This document shows positions 9,478 through 19,157 of a stretch of 64,000 bases of DNA, one piece after another. The notes beneath the pieces were generated by a model, which saw only the letters and a list, made by a program, of their open reading frames with translations, searched no databases and was not told where the DNA came from. The stretch lies in NCBI GenBank assembly GCA_965223405.1, contig CBDCWO010000004.1, forward strand, positions 101,737 to 165,736, in the 5' to 3' direction. Source of the stretch: CBDCWO01 sp965223405. Its GTDB lineage: Bacteria > Bacteroidota > Bacteroidia > Chitinophagales > Saprospiraceae. The translations under genes and the position numbers were made by a program. The stretch's first letter is position 1, and each line of letters begins with the position of its first letter.

Positions 9478-10020
9478 TCACTTCGGTACGCATGCGGCCA
9501 ATTTGAAAAATTTCAGACCAGGATTTTCATAGTCGTAGTCTACATCTACTACGTACTCAAAGTAAACAACACTCCGTGGTGGAAACTCCGGACAGTTTTG
9601 AAAACCCTGGCTGTAGTTGACTGTGCGTTGAGCGAATGGTTGTCCGAAAGCAGGAGGATCTACCTTGCTAAACTTAAAAGTTATCACTAATGCGTCTTCT
9701 TTGTTGTTCATGTTAAATCCAAATGTATAGCCTAATCCACAGGCCAATTCGGTATGTTCCGGTATCACCTTGCTTCCTGCACAGACATAGTCAAAGATTG
9801 AGCTTAAATGTCCACCACAATGTTTTTTATACACTTCTACTTTGATGAACATAGGCGATGGAGGTATTTGCGGTAGTGGGTGAGAAATAAGTCCATCGAA
9901 TTCGACATCATAATTAATATCAGGAACCTTGGTGTCATCACATTCATCTTCAAACAAACTACATCCGGAAAGGCAAAATAGAATTATCAAAGTCGTCGCA
10001 ATTTTGAGCAGATTTTTCAT
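9478..10020 (-). CDS. Small lipoprotein of unknown function
   Basis: A 180-residue envelope protein with a classic lipoprotein signal: MKNLLKIATTLIILFCLSGC with the modified Cys at residue 20. The mature part contains several Cys residues (C27, and those in HCGGHLSS, DYVCAGS, LACGLGY and FQNCPEF) that could form disulfides, and a beta-rich pattern. No known domain is recognised. It is transcribed away from the gene at 10304 across a 283-bp divergent intergenic region that holds a possible TGAT-N4-ATCA box (10131-10142). Confidence 0.8.
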   Translation of the reverse strand: MKNLLKIATTLIILFCLSGCSLFEDECDDTKVPDINYDVEFDGLISHPLPQIPPSPMFIKVEVYKKHCGGHLSSIFDYVCAGSKVIPEHTELACGLGYTFGFNMNNKEDALVITFKFSKVDPPAFGQPFAQRTVNYSQGFQNCPEFPPRSVVYFEYVVDVDYDYENPGLKFFKLAACVPK

Positions 10021-10130
10021 AAGGATGTATTTAATATTTCTCGTTAATCTGATTCTCCAAGGATGAATTACACTTCAAAATCATACCCAACGTTTGGATT
10101 TCATTTGCTTAATTTTTATGGGCCAATCAA

Positions 10131-10142
10131 TGATTGAAATCA
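10131..10142. promoter_or_regulatory. Possible Crp/Fnr-type box (TGAT-TGAA-ATCA)
   Basis: A TGAT-N4-ATCA dyad in the divergent region between the lipoprotein and the gene at 10304. The half-sites match the Crp/Fnr consensus core TTGAT-N4-ATCAA. A single site of this length can occur by chance, so it is weak alone. Confidence 0.3.
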
Positions 10143-10278
10143 GCTTATATGATGATCTTTAAATAGGCAACTGAAAAGATGGGATAGATGAAAAAAATAG
10201 TTCATCTAAATGCTGTTTCAATATGGCAGGGTTGAAGGCAGGAATGTTAAATAAATTCTAATATTCTGATTATTGATT

Positions 10279-10286
10279 TACTTTTG
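10279..10286 (+). promoter_or_regulatory. -7 promoter element TACTTTTG
   Basis: Exact TAnnTTTG match ending 17 bp before the ATG at 10304, implying a very short leader. The -33 element is not clear. Confidence 0.45.
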
Positions 10287-10303
10287 TAATTAAATAGGAA
10301 TAG

Positions 10304-11224
10304 ATGAAACCAGCAAAATATTTATTTGTGATAACCTTACTGTTATCCTGGAGTGCTGTTACTCATAGCCAAATTCTTAAGCGAATCATTGATAAATCAA
10401 TAAATAAAGCAGAACAGCGCCTAGAAGATAAAGCAGCTGAACTTTTAGCTGAAATGTTGGTCCGACAGTTGGAAAAGCAAGTGGATAAGTATTTCGAAGA
10501 TTTGGCCAGAGAGCAAGCCCGGCAGGACAGTATTGAAAGAACAAAGGGGGGAGAAGAAATAGATAGTGAGGAGATGAACCGGATGATGAGAGCTATAATG
10601 GATGGAATGGGAGATGCTTCTAAACTGGCTGAAAGTTATGTATTTACGCTTATCCTGGATACAGAAATCGGTACGGGAAAAGAAACAGACCAAGCAAGAT
10701 TTTTTTATCATCAGGATCATGCCTACTTTGGTGTGGAACAAATCCAGCAGGCAGATACTCACTTCATGTTGTTTGACTTTGAAAATGATGTCATTGCCTT
10801 GTTAAAGACAGATAAGAAAGGAAATAAAACAGGACAAGTCTTACCCAATGTAATGGGCCTGGCTGCGGGGATGGTACCTTCAGATCAAGAGGCCCAGAGT
10901 GCTTTCTCCATTAAGAAAGGATCTAAAAAGAAGAAAATTGCCGGGTATACCAGTTTACAGTATCTGGGTGAGGATGATGATTCGAATTACGAATTTTTTC
11001 TGACTGAGGATTTACCGAGTTTGTGGAGTCAACAATCTGCAAAAACCATGGAACGCTTTGCTGCATTTCAATACTCTGGTCAGTTCGAGTCCCTAAAAGG
11101 GATGCTCATGGAATCAAAGGTTACCAATAAAACAAAGCCTAAAGATGTGGATCACTTTTTGGTCACGAAAGTTACTAAATCTGAATATAAGGTCCGTAAG
11201 GAGGAATACCAATTTGGCGAATAA
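10304..11224 (+). CDS. Exported protein of unknown function, DUF4412-like
   Basis: A 306-residue protein with an N-terminal signal peptide (MKPAKYLFVITLLLSWSAVTHSQ). Residues ~25-100 form a charged, probably helical region (KAEQRLEDKAAELLAEM and beyond), followed by a beta-rich domain (~115-306) with features such as DTEIGTGKETDQARFFYH and KKKIAGYTSLQYLG. The latter resembles DUF4412-type periplasmic proteins, where a modified or processed substrate phrase like IAGY recurs; this match is by eye and tentative. It probably acts in the periplasm. The next gene follows after 63 bp. Confidence 0.75.
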   Translation: MKPAKYLFVITLLLSWSAVTHSQILKRIIDKSINKAEQRLEDKAAELLAEMLVRQLEKQVDKYFEDLAREQARQDSIERTKGGEEIDSEEMNRMMRAIMDGMGDASKLAESYVFTLILDTEIGTGKETDQARFFYHQDHAYFGVEQIQQADTHFMLFDFENDVIALLKTDKKGNKTGQVLPNVMGLAAGMVPSDQEAQSAFSIKKGSKKKKIAGYTSLQYLGEDDDSNYEFFLTEDLPSLWSQQSAKTMERFAAFQYSGQFESLKGMLMESKVTNKTKPKDVDHFLVTKVTKSEYKVRKEEYQFGE

Positions 11225-11287
11225 TCACCCAGGATAACAAGAAACAAAGCAAAATTTGCGTTTCTATTCTATCATCAAATTCATAAA

Positions 11288-11611
11288 ATGAAAATAATTT
11301 CTTGGAAACTACTGGATATTCGTATTCTGGGTGTCTATGGGTTGGTGGCTTTGAGCACTTTGATTTTTACGAAAGTCAACCAATCTATGATGGAGTATTC
11401 CGATATTAGTTATTTCAAGGCCTTGCAGAGATTATCAGTATTTATGAATTCGGTAGCGATATGGAGTTACATTTTTATCGCGATCTGGGTGTCCAGTATC
11501 GTAGGATTGGTTTTGTCGTTGATGTATAAAAAGATTCGATTGATTAATTCTTTTGGCTTGATTTTTATTCTACTCTCACTATTCACTGTCATCGCCATTA
11601 TTACGCAATAA
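11288..11611 (+). CDS. Small membrane protein, unknown function
   Basis: A protein of 107 residues with three likely membrane helices: about 13-29 (ILGVYGLVALSTLIF), 57-79 (VAIWSYIFIAIWVSSIVGLVL) and 86-105 (INSFGLIFILLSLFTVIAII). There is no recognised family. Its position between the exported protein and the MFS permease gives no clear clue. Confidence 0.65.
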   Translation: MKIISWKLLDIRILGVYGLVALSTLIFTKVNQSMMEYSDISYFKALQRLSVFMNSVAIWSYIFIAIWVSSIVGLVLSLMYKKIRLINSFGLIFILLSLFTVIAIITQ

Positions 11612-11685
11612 TTTTCCAATCATATCCTTGGATTTGGTATTCTGAAAGTTAATTTTACTTCGTAAATTAACATAATCCAAAATTA

Positions 11686-12819
11686 TTGAATCTTTCGTTG
11701 TGGCGGATTTCCGCGGTATCTTTCATTATCATATCCAGTATCAACCTCATCACCGTATTGCCGTTGATGATTGGAGCGCTTCAGGATAATCTAGGCTTCT
11801 CTGAATTGGAATTGGGACTAATTGCCTCCTCGGATACGATGGGAGTAGTCATCAGCGGATGGCTGGTATTTAAGTACAGCAATCGATTTTCTATCCGCTC
11901 ATTGGTAGTTACCGGATTGGCAGGATTAGGCTTAGCACATCTGGGGAGTATAGTAATAGAAAATTCAGGGATGTTTATTTCAATTAGACTGTTGGGTGGA
12001 TTTTGTGGGGGGATTGCGTACACAACCTCTTTGGCTTACTTCGCCCGATTGTCAAAACCACAGTTGGGATATGTTAACTATGTTATTACCTTTTCATTGT
12101 ATAGTGCCTTGCTGTTGATAGTCTATCCTGGAATCCTTGCATTTGACTACCGGTTGGGATTTTTAATTTTGGCTGGTTTGGTTTTTATTTCTATACTAAT
12201 TTCTTGGAATCATTTTGAAAAAGGAGATTGTTTAGCTTCCGGAACCCCATCAAAGTACAAATTCAATTGGCAAATCATATTGATATTAATTGCATTCTTT
12301 GGGTTTCAAGGTGGAAACGCCTCGATCTTTAGCTTTATGGAAAGGCTTGGGAATGAGTCAGGGATTTCAGCTGGCTCCATTGGTCTCAGCATAGGAGTGT
12401 CTATTTTCGTTGGGGTGTTTGCGGGTATTACCGTCCTTTGGATGAGTAAAAGTATTCATTCCCGAATCCAGATTATCTTGGGCTTGGCCATGATGATTAT
12501 TTCGGAATTTTTCCTTTATATGTCTGCCGGTCATTTTATATATTATCTAATCGGAGTTTGTTTGCTGGGTTTTGGATTTTCCATATCATTACCTAATCTG
12601 TTCAACCTGCTGGCTGAATTTGACCGTGAAGGAAAAAACCTTGCTTTGGGTACCATGGCCAATTGGTTTGGTCAGGCGGTAGGACCTTTTGTCGCCGGTT
12701 GGTATTTATTGCACCATAACTTTATTGAAATTGTGTGGCCTTCAGGATTTTTTTTAATCCTTTCTATGTTGTGCATTGTTACTGTTTCGTTATTTGATAA
12801 GACAATCCTTTCGACATGA
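11686..12819 (+). CDS. MFS transporter
   Basis: An inner-membrane secondary transporter of 377 residues with about 12 membrane helices, short for the superfamily but typical of compact drug or aromatic-compound permeases. Symmetric glycine-rich helices (VVISGWLVFKYSNRFSIRS, and GGFCGGIAYTTSLAYFARL) mark the N-terminal half. No ATG precedes the first helix, so the start is taken as TTG at 11686 directly before SLWRISAVSFIIISS; the first in-frame ATG would remove helix 1. The stop overlaps the DUF502 start as ATGA, suggesting coupled translation. The substrate is unknown. Confidence 0.85.
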   Translation: MNLSLWRISAVSFIIISSINLITVLPLMIGALQDNLGFSELELGLIASSDTMGVVISGWLVFKYSNRFSIRSLVVTGLAGLGLAHLGSIVIENSGMFISIRLLGGFCGGIAYTTSLAYFARLSKPQLGYVNYVITFSLYSALLLIVYPGILAFDYRLGFLILAGLVFISILISWNHFEKGDCLASGTPSKYKFNWQIILILIAFFGFQGGNASIFSFMERLGNESGISAGSIGLSIGVSIFVGVFAGITVLWMSKSIHSRIQIILGLAMMIISEFFLYMSAGHFIYYLIGVCLLGFGFSISLPNLFNLLAEFDREGKNLALGTMANWFGQAVGPFVAGWYLLHHNFIEIVWPSGFFLILSMLCIVTVSLFDKTILST

Positions 12820-13445
12820 TAATCAGACTAAAGAAATTCTTCATAACTACTTTGATTGGAGGATTGGTAGTTATCCTACCGATCACCATTTTTATCTTAA
12901 TAACCCGGTTGGTCATTCGTTGGCTTACGGATCTGGTACGACCGATAGCCAATTGGATTTCCACCATAGGAGCAATCAATCAGGAGTGGAATGACTTTGT
13001 TATTAACTCCATAGCTTTGGCGACCTTGGTGTTATTTTGTTTTGTGGTAGGATTGGTGGTCAGGACTCAATTGGGAAAACAGCTTTGGAATTCAATTGAG
13101 CATAATTGGTTAGAGAAACTTCCTCTGTATGGTATCGTAAAAGAGACCGTTCAACAGTTTTCCGGTGCTAAAGAGCAGCCATTCTCCAAGGTGGTCCTGG
13201 TAGATCCTTATAATTCAGGAAATTTAATGACCGGTTTTATAACCGATGAGCACGACAATGGTATGTTTACGGTATTTGTACCAACTGCACCTAATCCAAC
13301 TAATGGATTTGTTTTTCATGCGCCTGCTGCCTCGGTGCAACACATTGATGTAGACTCAGACGATGCACTTCGCAGTATAATCGGAATAGGATTCGGTTCA
13401 AAGAAAATACTCAATCTCGATCAAATCAAGAATAATGTACCTTGA
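12816..13445 (+). CDS. DUF502 family membrane protein
   Basis: A 209-residue protein with two N-terminal membrane helices (~10-32 and ~58-80) and a soluble C-terminal domain. The family hallmarks are visible: the start KKFFITTLIGGLVVILPI, then LPLYGIVKETVQQF, the FSKVVLVDPY strand, and TAPNPTNGFVF. DUF502 proteins are widespread in bacteria; their function is not settled. The ATG overlaps the stop of the MFS gene. Its own stop is one base from the stop of mutS on the other strand, leaving no room for a dedicated terminator. Confidence 0.9.
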   Translation: MIIRLKKFFITTLIGGLVVILPITIFILITRLVIRWLTDLVRPIANWISTIGAINQEWNDFVINSIALATLVLFCFVVGLVVRTQLGKQLWNSIEHNWLEKLPLYGIVKETVQQFSGAKEQPFSKVVLVDPYNSGNLMTGFITDEHDNGMFTVFVPTAPNPTNGFVFHAPAASVQHIDVDSDDALRSIIGIGFGSKKILNLDQIKNNVP

Positions 13446-13446
13446 G

Positions 13447-16104
13447 TTATTTCTCGTTCTCTGAGATGATTTGCAGGATTTTATTGAGAGCTAACATGGA
13501 TTCAATAGGTGTCATAGTATTCAAATCCAGCTCTGTCAATTCCCGATATACCATTTCCCATAAAGGATCTTTGGATTCGAATATGTTTAACTGGACAGGA
13601 GATTGGGGAGGAACAAAGGTCTTTTCAATGTTTGAATCCGATTTGCCGGACTGGGTCCTGGCCTCCAGCTGCTTTAATATTTGATTTGCTCGTTCGATCA
13701 CTTGAGGGGGCATCCCGGCCATTTTAGCCACATGTATTCCAAAACTATGACTACTTCCACCTTCCACCAATTTACGTAAAAAAATAATCCGGTTTCCAAC
13801 TTCCTTTATAGATACATTGTAATTTTTAATGCGATGATAATCTCTGGTCAGATCGTTCAATTCATGATAATGGGTCGCAAACAGGGTTTTGGGGCGAGCA
13901 GTAGTATTTTCATGAAGGTATTCAGCAATGGACCAGGCTATTGAAATGCCATCATAGGTACTGGTCCCTCTACCAATTTCATCGAGTAGGATTAAACTTC
14001 TTTCGGTAATGTTGTTGAGGATATTGGAGGTTTCGTTCATCTCTACCATAAACGTGGATTCTCCTGATGAGATATTGTCAGAAGCACCTACGCGAGTATA
14101 TATTTTATCCAGGTAGCCTATTCTGGCGTATGAAGCAGGAACAAAACTGCCCATCTGTGCCATTAAGCAAATCAATGCCGTTTGTCTAAGAACTGCTGAT
14201 TTTCCAGACATATTTGGACCCGTGATCATTAATATTTGTTGTTCTTCATTGTGTATTTCCAAATCATTAGGTACATACTGTTCGCCCAATGGCAGTTGCT
14301 TTTCTATCACCGGATGCCGGCCATCTTTAATTTCGATTTGTAATCCATCATCAATAATGGGTTTGGCATAACGGTTCTTTTTGGCAGCGGTTGCAAAGGA
14401 CAGTAGGCAATCAATTCTGGCAACAAGTCGAGCATTTTGTTGAAACGGCTCTACGTATTCCAAAAGATCATTGACCAAATTTTGGTAAATGGCTAATTCC
14501 AGTTGGCTTACTTTTTCTTCCGCACCCAGGATTTTGGTTTCCAGTTTCTTAAGTTCATCTGAGATGTACCTTTCGGCATTGGTCAGGGTTTGTTTCCGAA
14601 TCCAGTGATCGGGTATTAAGCCTTGATCTTTGTATTTATTAGTTACTTCCAAGTAATATCCGAATACGTTATTAAAACCGATCTTTAAATTGGTAATACC
14701 GGTTTTCTGTGCTTCTGTTTGCTGAATTTCCAGCAGCAGTTCTTTGCTGTTTTGAATGATATTTCGAGTTTCATCCAGTTCTTCTGAAACTCCGGATGCA
14801 ATTACATTTCCCTTTAGGATATTTACAGGTGGATCTTCTTGGAGGATATCGTTGATTTTTTTGCTGATGGCTTCACAGAGCTTGATACCGGCAGCGACCT
14901 GCACCAGTTCAGCTAATTGACTGCTATGGAGAAGTTCTTGGATTGGTTTTAAAGCTTCCAGAGCCCTTCTGATTTGCAGGATTTCTCGTGGATTTATTTT
15001 GCCTACTGCAATTCGAGAAACCAATCGCTCCAGATCTCCAACAATATGGAGTTGCGCTTCCATATCCCGAGACTGATCCGGGTGTTCGAAAAACCAGGCC
15101 ACGATGTTTAAGCGCTTTTGGATGGCAGCAATTGACACTAGTGGAAACATCATCCATTTACGCAACATACGTGCACCCATAGGAGATACCGTATGATCTA
15201 TAATCTCTATAAGTGGCACTCCTCCTTCATGAGTACTTTGCAACAACTCCAGATTTCGGATGGTAAACCGGTCCAACCAAACATATTCCTTTTCATGAAT
15301 ACGACGGATGGACCGAATGTGTTGGAGTTGCGTATTTTCCGTTGTCCCCAAATAATGGATCACCGCACCAGCAGCAATTTTGGCTAAATTCAGATCGTCA
15401 ATTCCGAATCCTTTTAAATTGGAAAGCTGGAAGTGGGATAATATTTTGTCTAATCCGTATTCTTCCGTAAATACCCAATCATCAAGGGGAAAAATATAGA
15501 CATTATCACTAATGCGATTTTTATAATGGGAAATTTTTGACTTAGGTAATAAAATCTCGGATGGGGCAAAACTCTGGATAAGCTTCATGACATAATCGTA
15601 TTGCCCTTCGGACGCAAAAAATTCACCAGTACTGATATCCAGGAATGCAACTCCAACTAGATTCTTAGGACCCGGATTGAATACGGCCAGAAAATTATTC
15701 TCCCGGTGATTTAAAAGGTTATCACCGATTACCACTCCAGGAGTAACCATTTCCGTGACGCCTCTCTTAACGATTTTCTTGTGTTTGCTGGGAGGTTCTA
15801 ATTGTTCACATATGGCAACCCGATATCCTGCCTTAACCAATTTGGGGAGGTATGTATCTAAAGAATGAAATGGAAACCCTGCCAATTCCACATCACTGCC
15901 ACCATTATTTCTGCTGGTCAGAACGATACCAAGTATTTTGGCGGCTTTGACAGCATCTTCTCCGAAGGTCTCATAAAAATCACCAACTCTAAACAACAAA
16001 ATGGCATCAGGGTATTTGGCCTTTACTTGTGCATATTGCTGCATCAGGGGAGTAACTTTGGTATTACCCTTTGACTTGGTGTTTTTTTGCCTTACCTTAC
16101 CCAT
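13447..16104 (-). CDS. mutS: DNA mismatch repair protein MutS
   Basis: Recognises mismatches and small loops and recruits MutL. At 885 residues it is full length for MutS1. The mismatch-reading F-x-E is present as F43 and E45 in GDFYETFG, followed by the connector, lever (VPLIEIIDHTVSPMGARML) and clamp domains. The ATPase has Walker A GPNMSGKSA (about 629-637), the Walker B/D-loop stretch LILLDEIGRGTSTYDG, and ATHYHEL. A C-terminal tail (IESMLALNKILQII) corresponds to the tetramerisation/beta-clamp end. The gene is intact, so no mutator phenotype is predicted. Confidence 0.98.
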   Translation of the reverse strand: MGKVRQKNTKSKGNTKVTPLMQQYAQVKAKYPDAILLFRVGDFYETFGEDAVKAAKILGIVLTSRNNGGSDVELAGFPFHSLDTYLPKLVKAGYRVAICEQLEPPSKHKKIVKRGVTEMVTPGVVIGDNLLNHRENNFLAVFNPGPKNLVGVAFLDISTGEFFASEGQYDYVMKLIQSFAPSEILLPKSKISHYKNRISDNVYIFPLDDWVFTEEYGLDKILSHFQLSNLKGFGIDDLNLAKIAAGAVIHYLGTTENTQLQHIRSIRRIHEKEYVWLDRFTIRNLELLQSTHEGGVPLIEIIDHTVSPMGARMLRKWMMFPLVSIAAIQKRLNIVAWFFEHPDQSRDMEAQLHIVGDLERLVSRIAVGKINPREILQIRRALEALKPIQELLHSSQLAELVQVAAGIKLCEAISKKINDILQEDPPVNILKGNVIASGVSEELDETRNIIQNSKELLLEIQQTEAQKTGITNLKIGFNNVFGYYLEVTNKYKDQGLIPDHWIRKQTLTNAERYISDELKKLETKILGAEEKVSQLELAIYQNLVNDLLEYVEPFQQNARLVARIDCLLSFATAAKKNRYAKPIIDDGLQIEIKDGRHPVIEKQLPLGEQYVPNDLEIHNEEQQILMITGPNMSGKSAVLRQTALICLMAQMGSFVPASYARIGYLDKIYTRVGASDNISSGESTFMVEMNETSNILNNITERSLILLDEIGRGTSTYDGISIAWSIAEYLHENTTARPKTLFATHYHELNDLTRDYHRIKNYNVSIKEVGNRIIFLRKLVEGGSSHSFGIHVAKMAGMPPQVIERANQILKQLEARTQSGKSDSNIEKTFVPPQSPVQLNIFESKDPLWEMVYRELTELDLNTMTPIESMLALNKILQIISENEK

Positions 16105-16260
16105 TGATCAATTTGAGGTGAATTTCTTAAATTAAAAATAAATAATATATTTTTTTTTCATATTTCAGTTGATTAAACGACTTTAATAACTCATTTTACG
16201 CTTTTAGAAAACTTGATCGCAACAAAACTTGTTTTAAATAACAGGGGAAACAAATTTTAT

Positions 16261-16268
16261 TATTTTTG
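16261..16268 (+). promoter_or_regulatory. -7 promoter element TATTTTTG
   Basis: Exact TAnnTTTG match followed by CG, as in many Bacteroidota housekeeping promoters, 19 bp before the ATG at 16288. It lies in the 183-bp divergent region shared with mutS and supports starting the small gene at 16288 rather than 16213. Confidence 0.6.
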
Positions 16269-16287
16269 CGCAGCTAAACTAAACGAC

Positions 16288-16764
16288 ATGATTCCCGAAT
16301 TCGAAAAATTAGATCGTAAAGAAGTCAACCGCTTGGTCAATGCTATTCCTTTGATTACCGTGTTAATTGCTGGGGCAGATGGAAACATAGATATGAAAGA
16401 GAGGGAATGGGCAAAGAAAGTAACTAATATCCGTACATTCGCTTCCAACGATATTTTGCAGGGTTACTATGGACTTGTAAACGATAAGTTTGAAAAGAAG
16501 TTAGACCATTTTATTAAAGATTTACCTGATGATGTATGGGATAGAAATAGGGAGATTTCTAAGAAATTGGAAAAACTCAACCCTATTCTGGAAAAATTAG
16601 ATCAGGCGTATGCTCACTATCTGTACCGTAGTTTTAAAAGCTTTGCCAAACATGTGGCAAATTCTTCAGGAGGATTTTTGAAGTTTTGGGCTGTATCATC
16701 TGAGGAAAAAGAATGGTTGGATATGCCGATGTTAAGACCCATTGAATTACCAGAGGAGGATTAG
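16288..16764 (+). CDS. TerB-like small protein
   Basis: A cytosolic, all-helical protein of 158 residues from the start at 16288 (MIPEFEKLDRKEVNRL). The phrase LITVLIAGADGNIDMKEREWA is typical of the TerB/DjlA-like helical fold (A-D-G-x-I-x-x-x-E), whose members bind metal or membrane complexes in stress systems. There are no other ter genes nearby, so a tellurite role is not implied. An earlier start at 16213 would lie upstream of the promoter-like element and is rejected. Confidence 0.75.
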   Translation: MIPEFEKLDRKEVNRLVNAIPLITVLIAGADGNIDMKEREWAKKVTNIRTFASNDILQGYYGLVNDKFEKKLDHFIKDLPDDVWDRNREISKKLEKLNPILEKLDQAYAHYLYRSFKSFAKHVANSSGGFLKFWAVSSEEKEWLDMPMLRPIELPEED

Positions 16765-16825
16765 ACCCACTGAGATCAATTGGTGTCTTAAAGTAGAGAT
16801 TGTAATTGGCCCGGAGTAAATTGGA

Positions 16826-17446
16826 TCACATATTTTCAATTTCACCTCTCGTGGAATACGCTTTGATCAAATTATAAACACCAAAAATGATCAATCCATA
16901 AAACAATATTGACTTTCCCCCTGATGCTGGACCGATCATCGTAAATAGTGAAAGCCCAATGCCAGCAATTATACTAGCAAGCCCTAAGGTGAGATAGTTT
17001 CTTTTTTCCTCACCGGTAATTTTGAAGTTATGTTTTTTATAAAAATCGATCCTCCGATAGATATCAAATTCCGTGAAAACTTTATTTTGCACTTGGCTTA
17101 CAATATCGAGTTCTTCGTAATTTAATTTAACCAGTTCGTCCACCTTTTTTTTACATTCAGATTGTATAAGTTTGGTTTGGCTGTTCTTAATGGCATCCAT
17201 TACATCTTCTTCTAGAAAGTCAAATTCCAGTCTGTGTTCATCGAACGAACCATCAATTAAATATTCTTTAATCTTGGGGCCATATTGATGGCTTAACAAG
17301 TTATTTGCACTGCGCATGATTTCATCAACCTGTTGGGGATAGTACCCTTTAGTGCTGAGTTCATTCCTGACTTCTTTATTGCTTATTTTGTTTGACAGCT
17401 TATCAGCTGCATTCTTAGCCATTTCAATTTTTTCTTGATATTTCAT
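16826..17446 (-). CDS. Predicted membrane protein with helical N-terminal domain
   Basis: A 206-residue protein with a charged, helical N-terminal part (1-145) and two membrane helices near the C-terminus, about 153-171 (LTLGLASIIAGIGLSLFTMIG) and 177-195 (SILFYGLIIFGVYNLI). The motif around NKEVRNELSTKGYYPQQVDEIM resembles helical repeat segments of uncharacterised envelope-associated proteins. I do not recognise a family. It is convergent with the TerB-like gene. Confidence 0.7.
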   Translation of the reverse strand: MKYQEKIEMAKNAADKLSNKISNKEVRNELSTKGYYPQQVDEIMRSANNLLSHQYGPKIKEYLIDGSFDEHRLEFDFLEEDVMDAIKNSQTKLIQSECKKKVDELVKLNYEELDIVSQVQNKVFTEFDIYRRIDFYKKHNFKITGEEKRNYLTLGLASIIAGIGLSLFTMIGPASGGKSILFYGLIIFGVYNLIKAYSTRGEIENM

Positions 17447-17892
17447 ATTTGTGTATTTTGTTAAACTTTTTTGTTATAACCTCTTTCCATGGCTTCCGTG
17501 AATAAATTATCAATCGAACTCAGGCCAAAAGGATCGGAATTTTAGTTATAAAGATGTAAAAATTGAGAATCATAAATTCAGGAAATAACAAAGTACTGGG
17601 TTCACCTGCAGCTTGATCTTTTAGTGAAATAGGATGAGATAAAGGCTTTCGGTGTTCCATAATTTGATGAATTGGATATTGGTGCTGGAAGATAATTAAG
17701 TTGGAATAATCCGAGGGTAAAACTGATAAAGATCATTGCTAAATTCAAAGGAAAATCGTTGTGAACATGTGTGATAGTATTTGATGAAATGGTTCTGGTT
17801 TCTAAGACTGAAAAAATTGGATGTAGATTGCAATAATTTGCCATCATACAAACGAGTCCATTCGTTAATAAAAAAGAGATACCGTGAAACAA
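17447..17892. other. 446-bp intergenic region
   Basis: Divergent region between the membrane protein at 16826-17446 and the SGNH gene. I see no convincing gene: short frames here have random-looking composition. The only notable signal is the TGAT-AAAG-ATCA dyad at 17724-17735. Confidence 0.5.
17724..17735. promoter_or_regulatory. Possible Crp/Fnr-type box (TGAT-AAAG-ATCA)
   Basis: The same 12-bp sequence, TGATAAAGATCA, recurs at 31777-31788. It sits about 160 bp upstream of the secreted SGNH/PKD gene. The half-sites match the Crp/Fnr core. Confidence 0.4.
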
Positions 17893-19089
17893 ATGAAATT
17901 TCGACACATCTTTATAGTATGTATTGCCCTGATTCAGATGAAAGCCGGATTATGTCAGGCTCATAAATCGACTCTTTTTATTGGCAATAGCCATATCTTT
18001 TATAGTGACATGCCAACCCATTTTTTCCGCTTGTGTAGATCGGTAGGAGATACTTTAATTGTTGGTCAAAGAGCCCCAGGAGGGTGGGGATTATCAACAC
18101 ATCTGGAATCTTCGGAGACCATGAGGAGAATTAAAGAAAGAAACTGGGATTATATCATCCTTCAGGAAAGCAGGGGTGGCCTGTTGTCCGCAAATTTTGA
18201 TCAGGTTATTACCTCAGCAAGTTCTTTAAAGGATTCGATCAAGCGCAATAGTATTTGTACTCGTATCCTGTGGGACATGATTCACCCTGCAACACTGGAT
18301 ATGCGATTAGCTGAGAATTCCTTTTTAATAGCGGATTCCTTGGGTTTTGAAATTGCTCCAGTCTGGGAAGCCTGTTTTGATTTACCATTAAATGGATGGG
18401 TGAATTTATTATTGGATGGGAATCATCAAAATGTAAAGGGTGCATACCTGACCGCATGTGTTTTTTATTCAACTATTTTTCATCGGTCCTGTGAAGGTAG
18501 AAACACCTATTTTCCTGAGGGAATTTCTTCAATTGAAGCAAGACAGTTTCAACAGGTAGCCTGGAATATAGTTTCTGATTTTGGGAAATGGAATATTGAT
18601 AGCGTGGATGTAAGTGCCCAATTTGATGTTTCTATACTTCCGGAACACAAGATTTCAATCAGTAATTTCTCCGAAAATGCCACAAGTTTTATATGGACTT
18701 TTGGAGATGGTGGAATCTCTTATGAATTCTCTCCGACTCATCAATACGCAAAGGGAGGGCAATACGTGATTTCCCTAACTGCCAAGTCGGGCTGTAAGTG
18801 GGATCTAAAGGGGCAATCCATTTCATTGTCGGCCACTGCCCGAAATTTCCCTGATACGGCATTTAATAACGTTAAAGTAAGCTACAATCCGAATACGAAC
18901 AGGCTCCGTATCTTGAATGCTCCTGCTTGTCATTTAGTCCTGTACTCCGTGGATGGCAAAATAATAACAACAAGAAAACCGATAGAGGATCAAACTGAAA
19001 TCGGGATACCTGGAAATCTTCCGGGAATAATATTGCTCACTCTGCAAAAAGGGAATGCGATTAAGACATTTAAAATTATCAACTTATAA
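17893..19089 (+). CDS. Secreted SGNH-like (DUF4886-type) esterase with PKD domain and sorting tail
   Basis: An extracellular hydrolase candidate of 398 residues. The start at 17893 (MKFRHIFIVCIALIQMKAGLCQ) gives a signal peptide; a GTG nine bases earlier is possible. The SGNH core (25-230) has block I FIGNSHIFYSDMP with Ser33, a Gly in APGGWGL, block III YIILQES where Gln stands in for the usual Asn, and block V LLLDGNHQN with Asp and His. A PKD domain follows (~245-320; FIWTFGDGG and FSPTHQYAKGGQYVISL). The end (VSYNPNTNRLRIL to FKIINL) looks like a T9SS sorting domain. The substrate is unknown, perhaps an acetylated polysaccharide. Confidence 0.8.
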   Translation: MKFRHIFIVCIALIQMKAGLCQAHKSTLFIGNSHIFYSDMPTHFFRLCRSVGDTLIVGQRAPGGWGLSTHLESSETMRRIKERNWDYIILQESRGGLLSANFDQVITSASSLKDSIKRNSICTRILWDMIHPATLDMRLAENSFLIADSLGFEIAPVWEACFDLPLNGWVNLLLDGNHQNVKGAYLTACVFYSTIFHRSCEGRNTYFPEGISSIEARQFQQVAWNIVSDFGKWNIDSVDVSAQFDVSILPEHKISISNFSENATSFIWTFGDGGISYEFSPTHQYAKGGQYVISLTAKSGCKWDLKGQSISLSATARNFPDTAFNNVKVSYNPNTNRLRILNAPACHLVLYSVDGKIITTRKPIEDQTEIGIPGNLPGIILLTLQKGNAIKTFKIINL

Positions 19090-19157
19090 TATAGTGTAAG
19101 GAGGTAAATTTGAGGTATGGTCAGAAACACCAGTGATGTACCATTTTATTGAGAGGA

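Noticed and set aside
17602..17907. A 101-codon minus-strand frame upstream of the SGNH gene
   Set aside because: It overlaps the start of the SGNH gene, shows no recognisable domain and has a random-looking composition.
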